Part shown: positions 20,402 through 29,048 of the stretch, piece after piece
Numbering within the stretch: position 1 is the stretch's first letter
How the letters are laid out: each line of letters opens with the position of its first letter
Assembly: GCA_018993265.1 (NCBI GenBank)
Contig: JAGKSW010000152.1
Location: 1 to 64,000 of the forward strand
From: Nostoc sp. TH1S01
GTDB taxonomy: Bacteria; Cyanobacteriota; Cyanobacteriia; Cyanobacteriales; Nostocaceae
Length of the DNA stretch: 64,000 nt
Direction of reading: 5' to 3'
Notes under the pieces: model-generated
The model's input: the letters and a program-made list of their open reading frames with translations, nothing else
Database searches by the model: none
What the model was told of the DNA's origin: nothing
Program-made: the position numbers and the translations under genes

Positions 20402-20493
20402 GGAGAGGTGGCTGAGTGGTCGAAAGCGGCAGATTGCTAATCTGTTGTACGGCAGGCAACTCCGTACCGAGGGTTCGAATCCCTCCCTCTCCG
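20402..20493 (+). tRNA. tRNA-Ser (anticodon GCT)
   Basis: The acceptor stem GGAGAGG/CCTCTCC is followed by D-loop GGCTGAGTGGTCGAAAG. The anticodon stem CAGA/TCTG encloses loop TTGCTAA, there is a long variable arm (TACGGCAGGCAACTCCGTA), and the T-loop is GGTTCGAATCCC. The discriminator is G at 20493 with no encoded CCA. The class II long arm and the GCT anticodon identify Ser for AGC/AGU. A T-run (TTTTT) follows directly. Confidence 0.95.
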
Positions 20494-20688
20494 TTTTTCG
20501 GCAGTAAATTGCACTCACTACTGCTAACTATTAAATAAATATTAATATCAAAGTCAGGAATAACACAGATACTCCTCATGGTGGATGTTATTATTTATCA
20601 CTTGGAGTCTGTTAAGATCGAGCTAACCTGAAACATAGTTTGAATCTTACTTTCAGGCTCCTGAATATCACAGGAGTGAAAGTAAATT

Positions 20689-21999
20689 ATGCCAAGAATT
20701 ACTACTGCCATAGCCTTGAGTGTAGCTACCATAGCCACAGGCTTTTTGATGGCAGCTTGTGAGAATACTAATACCAGCAATAATACAAATACTGCTTCCC
20801 CAGTAGCCAACTCAACTACAACAAGTAGTAGTGATGGATTAAAAATTGGCACTCTACTACCTACAACCGGTGACTTAGCTTCCATTGGACAGCAGATGGT
20901 AGGTTCTGTACCTTTGCTAGTTGATACCGTTAACGCCTGTGGTGGAGTCAATGGTAAAAATGTCACCCTCGTACAAGTAGACGACCAAACCGACCCCAAA
21001 GCAGGTGCTGCTGGTATGACCAAACTCGCAACACTAGATAAAGTTGCAGGTGTAGTTGGTTCCTTTGCTAGTAGTGTTTCCACAGCAGCAGTTTCCGTGG
21101 CTGTACCTAATAAAGTTATGTTGGTGTCTCCTGGTAGCACCAGTCCAGTATTTACAGATAAAGCGAAAAAAGGCGATTTTAAAGGTTTTTGGGCGCGGAC
21201 TGCACCCCCCGATACTTACCAAGCATTAGCATTAGCACAATTAGCTAACAAAAAAGGGTTTAAACGCGTTTCTACAGTCGTGATTAACAACGACTACGGT
21301 GTAGGTTTTGAAAAAGCATTTGTCGAAACTTTTGAAAAATTAGGTGGCACAGTAGTTAATAAAAATAACCCTGTTCGTTACGACCCCAAAGCCCAAACCT
21401 TTGACACTGAAGCAGCGGCAGCGTTTGCGGGTAAACCAGATGCAGTAGTTGCTGTACTTTATGCAGAAACAGGTAGTCTTCTGTTAAAAGCAGCTTATCA
21501 ACAAGGTTTGATGAAAGGCGTACAAGTTCTACTCACTGATGGCGTGAAATCACCTACATTCCCTGAACAAGTAGGTAAAGGTAGCGATGGCAAATTTATC
21601 TTAACTGGGGCGTTAGGTACAGTACCGGGTTCTGATGGGAAAGCCTTAGAAGCCTTTAACAAGTTGTGGAAAGAGAAAAAAGGTGGTTCACCAGGAGAAT
21701 ACGCACCACAAGCTTGGGATGCAGCTGCATTGCTAGTTTTGGCAGCACAAGCCGCTAAAGACAACACAGGTGTGGGCATTTCTAGTAAAATTCGGGAAGT
21801 TGCCGCTGGCTCTGGTACAGAAGTTACTGATGTTTGTGAAGGGTTAAAGTTACTCAAAGAAGGTAAAAAGATTAACTACCAAGGCGCTAGTGGTAACGTA
21901 GATGTTGACGCTAATGGTGATGTCCTTGGTGTGTATGATGTTTGGACAGTAGGAGATGACGGCAAAATTAGCGTAATTGATAAAGTTACGCCTAAGTAA
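20689..21999 (+). CDS. natB: Neutral amino-acid ABC transporter substrate-binding lipoprotein (NatB/LivJ type)
   Basis: The N-terminus is a lipoprotein signal: AIALSVATIATGFLMAAC with the lipobox Cys at about 24, followed by a low-complexity Asn/Thr/Ser linker. From about residue 50 it is a type I periplasmic binding protein (LKIGTLLPTTGDLASIGQQMVGSVPLLVDTVNACGGVNGK). In Anabaena the orthologous position after crtP-crtB holds natB, the binding protein of the N-I neutral amino-acid permease, whose other genes lie elsewhere; I rely on memory for that. No permease genes are beside it here. AGGAG precedes ATG 20689. Confidence 0.88.
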   Translation: MPRITTAIALSVATIATGFLMAACENTNTSNNTNTASPVANSTTTSSSDGLKIGTLLPTTGDLASIGQQMVGSVPLLVDTVNACGGVNGKNVTLVQVDDQTDPKAGAAGMTKLATLDKVAGVVGSFASSVSTAAVSVAVPNKVMLVSPGSTSPVFTDKAKKGDFKGFWARTAPPDTYQALALAQLANKKGFKRVSTVVINNDYGVGFEKAFVETFEKLGGTVVNKNNPVRYDPKAQTFDTEAAAAFAGKPDAVVAVLYAETGSLLLKAAYQQGLMKGVQVLLTDGVKSPTFPEQVGKGSDGKFILTGALGTVPGSDGKALEAFNKLWKEKKGGSPGEYAPQAWDAAALLVLAAQAAKDNTGVGISSKIREVAAGSGTEVTDVCEGLKLLKEGKKINYQGASGNVDVDANGDVLGVYDVWTVGDDGKISVIDKVTPK

Positions 22000-22195
22000 G
22001 AAGAGGCTAGGGGTTACGAGCTAGAGGCTAGGGGCTAGAGGCTAGAGATTAGTATTTTTACTTAGAGTTAGCCTTCATAAACACCGTACACAATAGGGAT
22101 GATCAAAAAAGGCTAGAGCCTAGAAAATACGAATTATCATCACAGGAAAAACTCTTTTCCCTAGCCTCTAACCTCTAGTCTCTAGCCCCTATTTT
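22000..22195. repeat. Two opposed STRR blocks
   Basis: 22003-22047 repeats GAGGCTAGGGGCTAG units, and 22156-22192 repeats their complement (CCTCTAACCTCTAGTCTCTAG). Together they can fold into a long stem between natB and the convergent outer-membrane-like gene and may serve both as terminator. Confidence 0.5.
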
Positions 22196-22933
22196 CTAAA
22201 AACCGCTGAAATTATAACCAACGCCTACCAACAAACCCACATCGGTTTGATCAAAAAATCCGGCGTTTACAGATGCTGTGGCTGTAAATTGAGCGTTGAG
22301 GGGTACATCAATCCCACCAGATACTAAGAAAGCAACTTGTGAATTATCACCAGTGTTAATAGCTGCACCAACTCCTACATAGGGCGCTATGGGTAAAGGC
22401 TCGGTAAATTCGTCTTGTTGCAGAGAAAAATCGTAGGTGACAGGAATCAAAATTGTTGTGTTATCACCAAATATTGCTGAAGGTCTGATAGAAAAGGCAT
22501 TTGTAAATCCCACCTTACTCAGAACGGCGAAGTTACCATCACCTAAAGATGTTTCTCCCCCACTTAAGCCAATATTAGCGCCAACACCAATGTAGCTTCT
22601 ACCGCCACGAGTCGGTCTACCAACATTCACAACATTTGATTGAGCAACTTCTGGAACAGCTGAAGGTTGAGTAGTAGCTTCAACAGGCTGAGGAATCAAA
22701 GCTGTGGATGAGGTGGCTACTGTTCCCGGAATCGGTGTGAGGACGGGACTAGAAGATTCTTGAGTGTATGCACTAGTAAATTGTGGGGATGTGGTAGTAG
22801 AAGAATCACTTAACTGCTGAGTATTGGGTATGTCTACTGTCTGGGCGTTAACAGAAAAACCCCAACTCAAGACAGCAAAATTAACTAACCCCGACAACAA
22901 AACAACACTTTGACGAAGAAAAATAGTATTCAC
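22196..22933 (-). CDS. Secreted beta-barrel-type outer-membrane protein
   Basis: GTG 22933 is chosen as start: AGGAG lies 5 bases upstream and the following residues (NTIFLRQSVVLLSGLVNFAVLSWGFSVNA) form a clear signal peptide. A Ser/Thr/Pro-rich linker of about 90 residues follows. The last 130 residues alternate small and hydrophobic residues in strand-like runs (YIGVGANIGLSG, PYVGVGAAINTG, VGLLVGVGYNFSGF) and end in Phe, as outer-membrane barrels do. Likely an 8-strand OmpA-like or OprB-unrelated small barrel. No porin family was recognised. Confidence 0.72.
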   Translation of the reverse strand: MNTIFLRQSVVLLSGLVNFAVLSWGFSVNAQTVDIPNTQQLSDSSTTTSPQFTSAYTQESSSPVLTPIPGTVATSSTALIPQPVEATTQPSAVPEVAQSNVVNVGRPTRGGRSYIGVGANIGLSGGETSLGDGNFAVLSKVGFTNAFSIRPSAIFGDNTTILIPVTYDFSLQQDEFTEPLPIAPYVGVGAAINTGDNSQVAFLVSGGIDVPLNAQFTATASVNAGFFDQTDVGLLVGVGYNFSGF

Positions 22934-23145
22934 ATTCACTCCTAACAGAATATTGCCGTCAAAATCCTTAATTTTACGGTTATACTCCGCAAAATTCGGC
23001 AATGGCTAGAATTTAACTCACAAATTCATTTCCTACATCCTGAGAAGGACGTAGGTGATGAAAGGGAAATATGAAAAAATTAATTTTTTGAGAGTGGGAA
23101 GTGAGGAATGAATGGTTGATGATTTATTCAGGGCTGCTAGAAACT

Positions 23146-24084
23146 TTAAAGATTGCTAATGGCTTCTGCAACTAGTTTCGAGACATAGGGGAGAATTTCG
23201 CGGCTTTTGGCGTTGGCTTTACCTTCAGTAAACACCACTAATAAATAAGGGCGTTTATCAGGTATTTCAATATACGCTGCATCGTGACGCACTTGACTTG
23301 TCCAACCAGCTTTTGACCAAATTTGGGAATTTTGCGGTAAACCACCACCGATAAAGCCTGTGATTTGGTCTTCTTCAACATCTTTAGGTAAATCTTCGGG
23401 GTTGGTGCTGCGTTTGAGTAGATTCATCATGGCTTGCGATCGCCCACTCGCAACTGCGACCCCACCCACGATACTATGTAGTAGACGTGCGATCGCATGG
23501 GTCGTTAACATATTGCGATTATCAAACATCTCCCCATAAAAAGCGCGTTCCCGACCATAAGGGCCATCACCCCAAGTTTTTTGACAAACATTTATTGTCT
23601 CCATTTCTTCCCAACCCAAAGACTGGTAGTAGCGGTTAACAATATGGCGTTGTTGCTTCCAAGTTTCAAAAGGCCCTGGTGGTAACTCTGGCCCGGAAGT
23701 AGTACCTGTTAAAATATCTACCACTAAACTTGTGGCATCATTACTAGAATCAATTATCATATCGCCCAAGGCTCGCTCCAATTCCTTCGAGGTTTGGATC
23801 ATGCCTTTTTCTAACCACTCGTTTACTGCTACCAAGTAAAATAACTTAACCACACTCGCGGGATAAATCCTTTCTACACCGCGATAGGTAAAACCACGGA
23901 CTGGGTGATTCCAAAAGGCATCAGGAGTTAAAGCGCCACCAGTATTTACGGGTGCTGGCGGATCGTAGACAATCCAAGTCAAAGCAATTTGATTTTGGGC
24001 TAATGTCGGAAATGTTGCCCAAGTTGCTTCTAAAATGCCATTACCCAAATTTTCTAGTTGTTCGTCTTTTCTAAAGAAAACCAT
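23146..24084 (-). CDS. Class A beta-lactamase-fold serine hydrolase
   Basis: This 312-aa protein carries the three penicillin-recognising motifs in order: SxxK as SVVK in YPASVVKLFYL, SxN as SND in MIIDSSNDATSLVVD, and KxG as KAG in IWSKAGWTSQVRHDAAYIE. No signal peptide is apparent, so a role in classic periplasmic resistance is doubtful; it may be a DD-peptidase-like or other hydrolase. Its start lies only 6 bases from the divergent start of the NlpC/P60 peptidoglycan endopeptidase, so the two share a very short promoter region or overlapping promoters. Confidence 0.82.
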   Translation of the reverse strand: MVFFRKDEQLENLGNGILEATWATFPTLAQNQIALTWIVYDPPAPVNTGGALTPDAFWNHPVRGFTYRGVERIYPASVVKLFYLVAVNEWLEKGMIQTSKELERALGDMIIDSSNDATSLVVDILTGTTSGPELPPGPFETWKQQRHIVNRYYQSLGWEEMETINVCQKTWGDGPYGRERAFYGEMFDNRNMLTTHAIARLLHSIVGGVAVASGRSQAMMNLLKRSTNPEDLPKDVEEDQITGFIGGGLPQNSQIWSKAGWTSQVRHDAAYIEIPDKRPYLLVVFTEGKANAKSREILPYVSKLVAEAISNL

Positions 24085-24090
24085 TGAATA

Positions 24091-24795
24091 ATGCTCTCTA
24101 ATTCAGAATCCCAAATCCTCAATTTGACCGCATCTGAATATCAGTGTCTCGCTAACCTCAACTTATATGATTCTCCTGAGTGTATGCGTTTGGCAACTCA
24201 AGCTGCTGTTGGGCGACATTTACAGGTAACATCAAATCATCAAGAGCAAGCGGTTGAGGTTTATTTATGTGAGGATGATTATCCAGGCTGGGTTTCGTTG
24301 GCGGATTTGGGTTTATTACAACCTGCTACTGTACAGTATCAAGCTGCTACATTGGCGGAAACTGAAATTAAAAATCTACTTCTCCAGGTTATCGCTTTCA
24401 CCCAAAAAGCTATGGAGCAATCTAATGAATATCTTTGGGGTGGTACAGTGGGGCCAAATTATGACTGTTCCGGTTTGATGCAGGCGGCGTTTGTCTCGGT
24501 GGGAATTTGGCTACCAAGAGACGCTTATCAGCAAGAAGCTTTTGTCGAACCAGTCAAGTTAACGGAATTAGAACCAGGGGATTTAATATTTTTTGGTACT
24601 CCAGAAAAAGCGACCCATGTCGGACTTTATTTAGGTAATGGTGCTTATATTCATAGTTCAGGAAAAGCCCAAGGACGCAATGGGATTGGAATTGATGTTC
24701 TCTCGGAACAGGGAGATGCGGTGAGTCGGTCATATTATCAGCAACTACGAGGTGCTGGCCGAGTTGTGCAAAGTTACGAACCACAGAGGCGCTGA
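24091..24795 (+). CDS. NlpC/P60 gamma-D-glutamyl-diamino acid endopeptidase (SH3b-C40)
   Basis: It cleaves the gamma-D-Glu-diamino acid bond of stem peptides. The N-terminal 80 residues are a bacterial SH3 fold (YDSPECMRLATQAAVGRHL). The C-terminal domain has catalytic Cys126 in NYDCSG, His176 in THVGLYL and His188 in YIHSSG, positions that match the crystallised Anabaena/Nostoc homologue as I recall it. That enzyme needs a free N-terminal L-Ala and acts in muropeptide recycling. There is no signal peptide, which fits a cytosolic recycling role. It is divergent from the beta-lactamase-fold gene. Confidence 0.93.
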   Translation: MLSNSESQILNLTASEYQCLANLNLYDSPECMRLATQAAVGRHLQVTSNHQEQAVEVYLCEDDYPGWVSLADLGLLQPATVQYQAATLAETEIKNLLLQVIAFTQKAMEQSNEYLWGGTVGPNYDCSGLMQAAFVSVGIWLPRDAYQQEAFVEPVKLTELEPGDLIFFGTPEKATHVGLYLGNGAYIHSSGKAQGRNGIGIDVLSEQGDAVSRSYYQQLRGAGRVVQSYEPQRR

Positions 24796-24904
24796 TACAG
24801 TTTTGGATTTTAGATTTTGGATTAAGAATTTCTGTCTGGACATAGAATTTTTGAATTCATCTGTGGCAATTATTTTTTAAATTGGTTTGAGGTGATAGAG
24901 AGTT

Positions 24905-25924
24905 ATGAGGAGTGGGTTGATTCCAGAAAGAATGAGTGAGGAAAATCAGGCGATTTCTGCAAATGTACCTGCGGTGTCGGTGGTGGTGCCTGTGCGTGAT
25001 GAGGTGGAAAGTTTACCACATTTAATCGAAGCGATCGCATCTACTTTATCTGATAGTCAAATTAGTTATGAAATCATCTGTGTTGATGATGGTTCTACAG
25101 ATGGTTCGGCGGAATTTCTCAAACAACAAGCGCAAATTCGCAGTGATTTAAAGGCGGTAATTCTGCGGCGCAATTACGGACAAACCGCAGCCATGTCTGC
25201 TGGGTTTAACTATGCGGTGGGTAAAGCCGTTGTCACTTTAGATGCTGACTTGCAAAATGATCCGGCTGATATCCCAATGTTATTGGCTAAGTTAGATGAA
25301 GGCTACGATTTAGTTAGCGGTTGGCGGCAAAAACGGCAAGATGGGGCAGTGAATCGTTTACTTCCTTCTAAAATTGCTAACTGGCTGATTCGTCGCACTA
25401 CTAGCGTTTATATTCATGACTATGGCTGTTCTCTCAAAGCCTATCGCTCAGAATTGGTAGCAGATATGAATCTCTATGGAGAACTGCACCGATTTTTGCC
25501 AGCCTTAGCATATATTGAAGGGGCAAGAATTACCGAAATGCCTGTACGTCACCACGCAAGGCGATTTGGTCGGAGTAAGTACGGCATATCCCGGACTTTT
25601 CGCGTGTTGATGGATTTGTTAACTATTTTATTTATGAAAAAGTTCCTCACCCGCCCAATGCACGTTTTTGGGTTGTTCGGGTTGAGTTCAATGGTTTTGG
25701 GCTTGGGGATAGGAATATATTTGACATTTATTAAGTTAGTGATGGGTGAAATGATTGGCAATCGCCCATTGTTGATTTTGGCAGTTTTGTTATTAGTAAC
25801 TGGTGTACAACTATTTTGCTTTGGTCTTTTGGCAGAGTTACTGATGCGTACCTACCATGAATCCCAAGGACGACCTATTTATCGAGTCAGAGAAGTAGTT
25901 GAAAATAAAAATAACCAAACTTGA
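24905..25924 (+). CDS. GT2 glycosyltransferase with C-terminal membrane anchor
   Basis: The catalytic N-terminal domain resembles dolichyl/polyprenyl-phosphate hexose transferases: VVVPVRDEVESLPHLIEAI, ICVDDGSTDGSAEF, LDADLQNDPADIP (DxD-like) and ISGWRQ-type VSGWRQKRQDG. Two C-terminal transmembrane helices (about 247-270 and 285-310) place it in the cytoplasmic membrane. It likely transfers a sugar from a nucleotide donor to a polyprenyl phosphate. ATG 24905 gives 339 aa; an ATG at 24935 is an alternative because the first 10 residues are not conserved-looking. Confidence 0.9.
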   Translation: MRSGLIPERMSEENQAISANVPAVSVVVPVRDEVESLPHLIEAIASTLSDSQISYEIICVDDGSTDGSAEFLKQQAQIRSDLKAVILRRNYGQTAAMSAGFNYAVGKAVVTLDADLQNDPADIPMLLAKLDEGYDLVSGWRQKRQDGAVNRLLPSKIANWLIRRTTSVYIHDYGCSLKAYRSELVADMNLYGELHRFLPALAYIEGARITEMPVRHHARRFGRSKYGISRTFRVLMDLLTILFMKKFLTRPMHVFGLFGLSSMVLGLGIGIYLTFIKLVMGEMIGNRPLLILAVLLLVTGVQLFCFGLLAELLMRTYHESQGRPIYRVREVVENKNNQT

Positions 25925-25979
25925 TTAATGGGTCATTAACATTAAGAGTAGGTTTTTCTGTTTTACCTTTTAACTGATT

Positions 25980-26543
25980 ATGATAGCCTCACCCAACTAC
26001 ATTTCATCCGAAGAATATTTGCAAATGGAGGAAAAAAGCTCCATTAAACATGAATATATCGATGGCTACATTTATGCAATGGCTGGAGCCAGTGACCCTC
26101 ATGTGACCATAGCAGGCAACCTGTTTGCTCTTGTGCGAAATCATGTGCGTGGTTCCGGTTGCCGGGTTTACATTGCTGATATGAAAGCTCGAATTGAATC
26201 TTTGAATCGATATTACTATCCTGATGTGATGGTGACTTGTGATTCAAGAGACCAAGCAACACCTGTATATAAAAGATTTCCCTGTTTAATTGTTGAAGTT
26301 TTATCTGACTCGACTGAAGCTTTTGACCGGGGTGATAAATTCGCAGATTATCAAACCATAGAAAGCTTAAAAGAATACGTTTTAATTAATACGAAACGCC
26401 AACGAGTTGAGTGTTTTCGGTTGAATGATGATGGTTTTTGGGTTCTACAAACATACACATCCGAAGAAAAACCTTTTCGACTCAATAGTATTAATTTTGA
26501 GGCAACAATTACAGAACTTTACGAGGATGTAGTGTTTGAATAA
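25980..26543 (+). CDS. Uma2 family (DUF820) putative nuclease
   Basis: This 187-aa protein has the Uma2 core: YLQMEEKSSIKHEYIDGYIYAMAGAS, YYPDVMVTCD with the active-site Asp, and FPCLIVEVLSDSTEAFDRGDKFADYQ with the Glu. It belongs to the HEYIDGYIYAM subgroup, distinct from the one at 11150-11686. The family is highly expanded in Nostoc; its activity is unproven. Confidence 0.9.
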   Translation: MIASPNYISSEEYLQMEEKSSIKHEYIDGYIYAMAGASDPHVTIAGNLFALVRNHVRGSGCRVYIADMKARIESLNRYYYPDVMVTCDSRDQATPVYKRFPCLIVEVLSDSTEAFDRGDKFADYQTIESLKEYVLINTKRQRVECFRLNDDGFWVLQTYTSEEKPFRLNSINFEATITELYEDVVFE

Positions 26544-26690
26544 AGCTAAATAAAATTCTACTCTGCACCTATGCTTTTGTACTCTCATGCTTGCTTCAAT
26601 TTGCTTTAATAAATGATTGGCTACGGGAAGTATTGGCAAAAAATTTTAACTAACGTAAAAATATTAGAACAATTATAGTTAGGCTTATTT

Positions 26691-27347
26691 ATGGAAAACA
26701 CTGTTAATGCTGAAAAACCTAAAATGACCGTATTAAAAGCAATCAATTTTGCCAAGGTTATTACAATTGTTTGTCTGATTAGTTTTGGTGTGGTTTTTGG
26801 AATCCAAGACTGGCGGCAGGTTGTTTATATGTGTCTGCATATTAGTTACTGTCTGTGGTGGTTGTTAGAACAGTGGTTATTTCCAGAGCGGCAAAAGATA
26901 TTTAATGAGCCATCTGGGACAGGGACTTTTGTTTTTATACTATTAAATGTAGGATTTTTTTATGCCTTACCTGGATACTTAGCATTTATCAATCCTGTTC
27001 CTTTATCAATGGGAACAGCTGCTATTGCACTTTTTCTCTACATTTTTGGTAGTCTGATTAATGCTACTGCCGATGTTCAAAAGCTCACAGCTAAACAGTT
27101 TCAAGCTGGGCTAGTACGTGATAACATTTGGCGTTTTTCTCGCAACATCAATTATTTTGCAGATTTGCTACGGTACTTAAGTTTTAGTGTTGTCGCTGGC
27201 TCCCTGTGGGCTTATTTAGTTCCGGGATATATTTTTATCTTCTACCTCTGGCGTATATCTCAAAAAGAACAGGCAATGTCTGCCAAATATTCAGATTATG
27301 CAGAGTATCAACAATCTAGCTCTCGTTTGATTCCATTTATTTGGTAG
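26691..27347 (+). CDS. Multi-pass membrane protein, DUF1295/isoprenylcysteine methyltransferase-like
   Basis: This 218-aa protein has five or six hydrophobic helices. The region NATADVQKLTAKQFQAGLVRDNIWRFSRNINYFADLLRYLSF, followed by an aromatic-rich helix and RISQKEQAMSAKYSDYAEYQQSSSRLIPFIW, matches the C-terminal cofactor region of steroid-5-alpha-reductase/DUF1295/ICMT-like membrane enzymes. The substrate is unknown, and a sterol- or carotenoid-related role would be guesswork. It is a single gene. Confidence 0.78.
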   Translation: MENTVNAEKPKMTVLKAINFAKVITIVCLISFGVVFGIQDWRQVVYMCLHISYCLWWLLEQWLFPERQKIFNEPSGTGTFVFILLNVGFFYALPGYLAFINPVPLSMGTAAIALFLYIFGSLINATADVQKLTAKQFQAGLVRDNIWRFSRNINYFADLLRYLSFSVVAGSLWAYLVPGYIFIFYLWRISQKEQAMSAKYSDYAEYQQSSSRLIPFIW

Positions 27348-27699
27348 AACTGCGGTGAAAAGTCAGAACTGAATCTTTCTCAAGCTCAACAACTTGCTCA
27401 ACAAGCGCGATCGCCTTCAGGCGGGGCGAAGCATCGTCGCACCTACTGGCATAATTCCTACCGTGTAGACTGTGGTAGATAAATGTCGTCAAACCCCACA
27501 TTACCGACATAAAAGGGCGATCGCAGTTTTCTTTTTCTCCCCTAGCCGCCCCAGCTACCCCTGCTCCCCCAGCTTCGAGGATCGACAGCGCAAGAAAGGT
27601 ACACAGCATTGGCGACTCTAATCGTTGACATATATAGGTTTGAAGCCAGTAAGAATTCCCATTGCTTAATTTTTGCTTACTGCTGCTACATTCCATAGA
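27348..27699. other. Non-coding spacer
   Basis: No convincing gene was found. A minus-strand frame covers it but has no family features and is rich in Cys, Gly and Ala from repeat-like DNA (a GC-rich palindromic block at 27408-27445 and a CCCCTAGCCGCCCC tract at 27540-27575). Confidence 0.5.
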
Positions 27700-27725
27700 A
27701 AAAACCCTCATAAACACTATGAGGG
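27700..27725 (-). terminator. Terminator of the RRM-rpsU unit
   Basis: On the minus strand CCCTCAT-agtgttt-ATGAGGG is followed by TTTTTT, 26 bases past the rpsU stop. Confidence 0.88.
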
Positions 27726-27750
27726 CATTCGTTAAAATCTATGTCAGTTC

Positions 27751-27939
27751 TCAAGTGCGGAAACGTCTTTTACCCTGCTTTTGTAAAGCCAGTTTTTTGC
27801 GCTTGGATTTTTCAATAGGGGTTTCAAAGTGACGGTGCTTCCTCATGTCTTGAAAAATTCCGGCTTTGGAAACTTCTCGCTTAAATCGGCGTAATGCTGA
27901 CTCAAGATGTTCGTTTTCACCCACTATAATTTGGGTCAT
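27751..27939 (-). CDS. rpsU: Ribosomal protein bS21
   Basis: This 62-aa basic protein of the 30S subunit has the core [43 protein letters not shown], typical of S21. It lies 69 bases downstream of an RRM-domain gene on the same strand and shares its terminator. The rbp-rpsU pairing is known from Anabaena cold-inducible RNA-binding protein loci. Confidence 0.97.
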   Translation of the reverse strand: MTQIIVGENEHLESALRRFKREVSKAGIFQDMRKHRHFETPIEKSKRKKLALQKQGKRRFRT

Positions 27940-28008
27940 TCTCTCTCCTAGTAAATTGCTTGATCAATGGCGGAAAAATTCGCTCTCTCAAATTTCCGGT
28001 TTCAAATC

Positions 28009-28344
28009 TTAGTAGCGTCCGCGTCCACCGCCGCCACTATATCCACCGCGTCCACCACCGCCACCATAGGAGCCACGTCCGCCACCAGAAGAACCTCTGT
28101 CTTCTCTGGGCTTGGCTTTATTAACTTTCAGGTCACGACCCATCCATTCAGCACCATCAAGAGCTTCAATAGCAGCAGTTTCTTCTGCATCTGTTCCCAT
28201 TTCCACGAAAGCAAAGCCTCGCGGACGACCTGTTTCCCTGTCTTGTGGTACTTGAACCCGGTTTACCGTACCATATTCAGCAAAAATACCCTTAATATCC
28301 TCTTCCGTAACTTGGTAAGAGAGGTTGCCTACATAAATTGACAT
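28009..28344 (-). CDS. Glycine-rich RRM RNA-binding protein (cyanobacterial Rbp)
   Basis: One RRM fills residues 1-80: RNP2 is IYVGNLSY and RNP1 is RGFAFVEM. It is followed by a Gly/Arg/Tyr-rich tail of about 25 residues (GGGRGSYGGGGGRGG-like). Such proteins bind single-stranded RNA or poly(U); in Anabaena several are cold-induced through a long 5' leader. rpsU follows in the same unit. About 200 AT-rich bases upstream, before a hairpin at 28567, could be that leader. Confidence 0.93.
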   Translation of the reverse strand: MSIYVGNLSYQVTEEDIKGIFAEYGTVNRVQVPQDRETGRPRGFAFVEMGTDAEETAAIEALDGAEWMGRDLKVNKAKPREDRGSSGGGRGSYGGGGGRGGYSGGGGRGRY

Positions 28345-28566
28345 TGATTTTCTCCAAAATTATCAGTTTGTAGAGATTTAAATTTTGGAGAAAAGTCTGT
28401 AAATACCAAAAGGGAAAAGCCTGTCAATACTAACAACAAAAATACTCACCAAATTAATTCTCTTTTTCTAGGATGACATAAAAGCCAATTAGCCGCATCC
28501 AGTTTTAGGTTAATAGATGATTAACCATTAATGTAATGAGGCAGAGATAGCTCTCGCACTCAAAAA

Positions 28567-28590
28567 CCCAGTCATCCTGACTGGGCTTTT
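28567..28590. terminator. Isolated bidirectional hairpin
   Basis: CCCAGTCA-tcc-TGACTGGG forms a stem with GCTTTT on one side and GTTTTTG on the other strand. No annotated gene ends here, so it may mark the 3' end of a small RNA on either strand. Confidence 0.6.
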
Positions 28591-28828
28591 GTTGGGATTA
28601 TATTTCCCAAGGGCGAGTTATATAAGTTACTTTTTTCTAAGTAGCTTTTCTTTCTATGACTACAAAAGCTAAATTGCGAATTCCAGAGAACAGTGGATAC
28701 AAAACTGCAATTGCCCTGTCCAATCCAATTACGCCCCGGTTTCTCCGCAACTTGTATATCTGCGGTATTGAGTCCATTTACTAAACAAGGTAGCCTGAGT
28801 AAAAGGAGATTTTGAACTGATTTTATAG

Positions 28829-28996
28829 ATGCAACTACCGCCAGAAGAAGCCGACTATTTTTTTAGCCTTTTTAAACCTCTGTTAGTTTATACAAATAAA
28901 AAATTTCAGATAACCCCTGATATCAGAAAGCGAGATGCTTACGGTCTACGGCTGATGTTTAAGGAGTTTAAGAAAGCAGTACAGACAGTATCATAA
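28829..28996 (+). CDS. Short 55-aa frame, possible gene fragment
   Basis: It begins MQLPPEEADYFFSLFKPLLVYTNKKFQ and ends KEFKKAVQTVS. The LPPEEA..F...KPLL.Y.N pattern reminds me of the N-terminus of a longer protein family seen in cyanobacteria, so this may be a truncated remnant. AGGAG lies 18 bases upstream of the ATG, too far for efficient initiation. The rest of 28345-29048 shows only the hairpin at 28567 and AT-rich sequence. Confidence 0.35.
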   Translation: MQLPPEEADYFFSLFKPLLVYTNKKFQITPDIRKRDAYGLRLMFKEFKKAVQTVS

Positions 28997-29048
28997 ACCT
29001 ACTACTCCCCGAATGGGGAGTTTAAAATTCACTAGTTAAGAATCTAAA

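Noticed and set aside
20312-20579. Minus-strand frames with EREGFEPSVRS-like sequence
   Set aside because: They are antisense to tRNA-Ser, a well-known artefact frame over tRNA genes.
20575-20688. NtcA site upstream of natB
   Set aside because: No GTA-N8-TAC was found in the interval.
27337-27717. 126-codon minus-strand frame
   Set aside because: It overlaps repeat-like DNA and the rpsU terminator and shows no family features.
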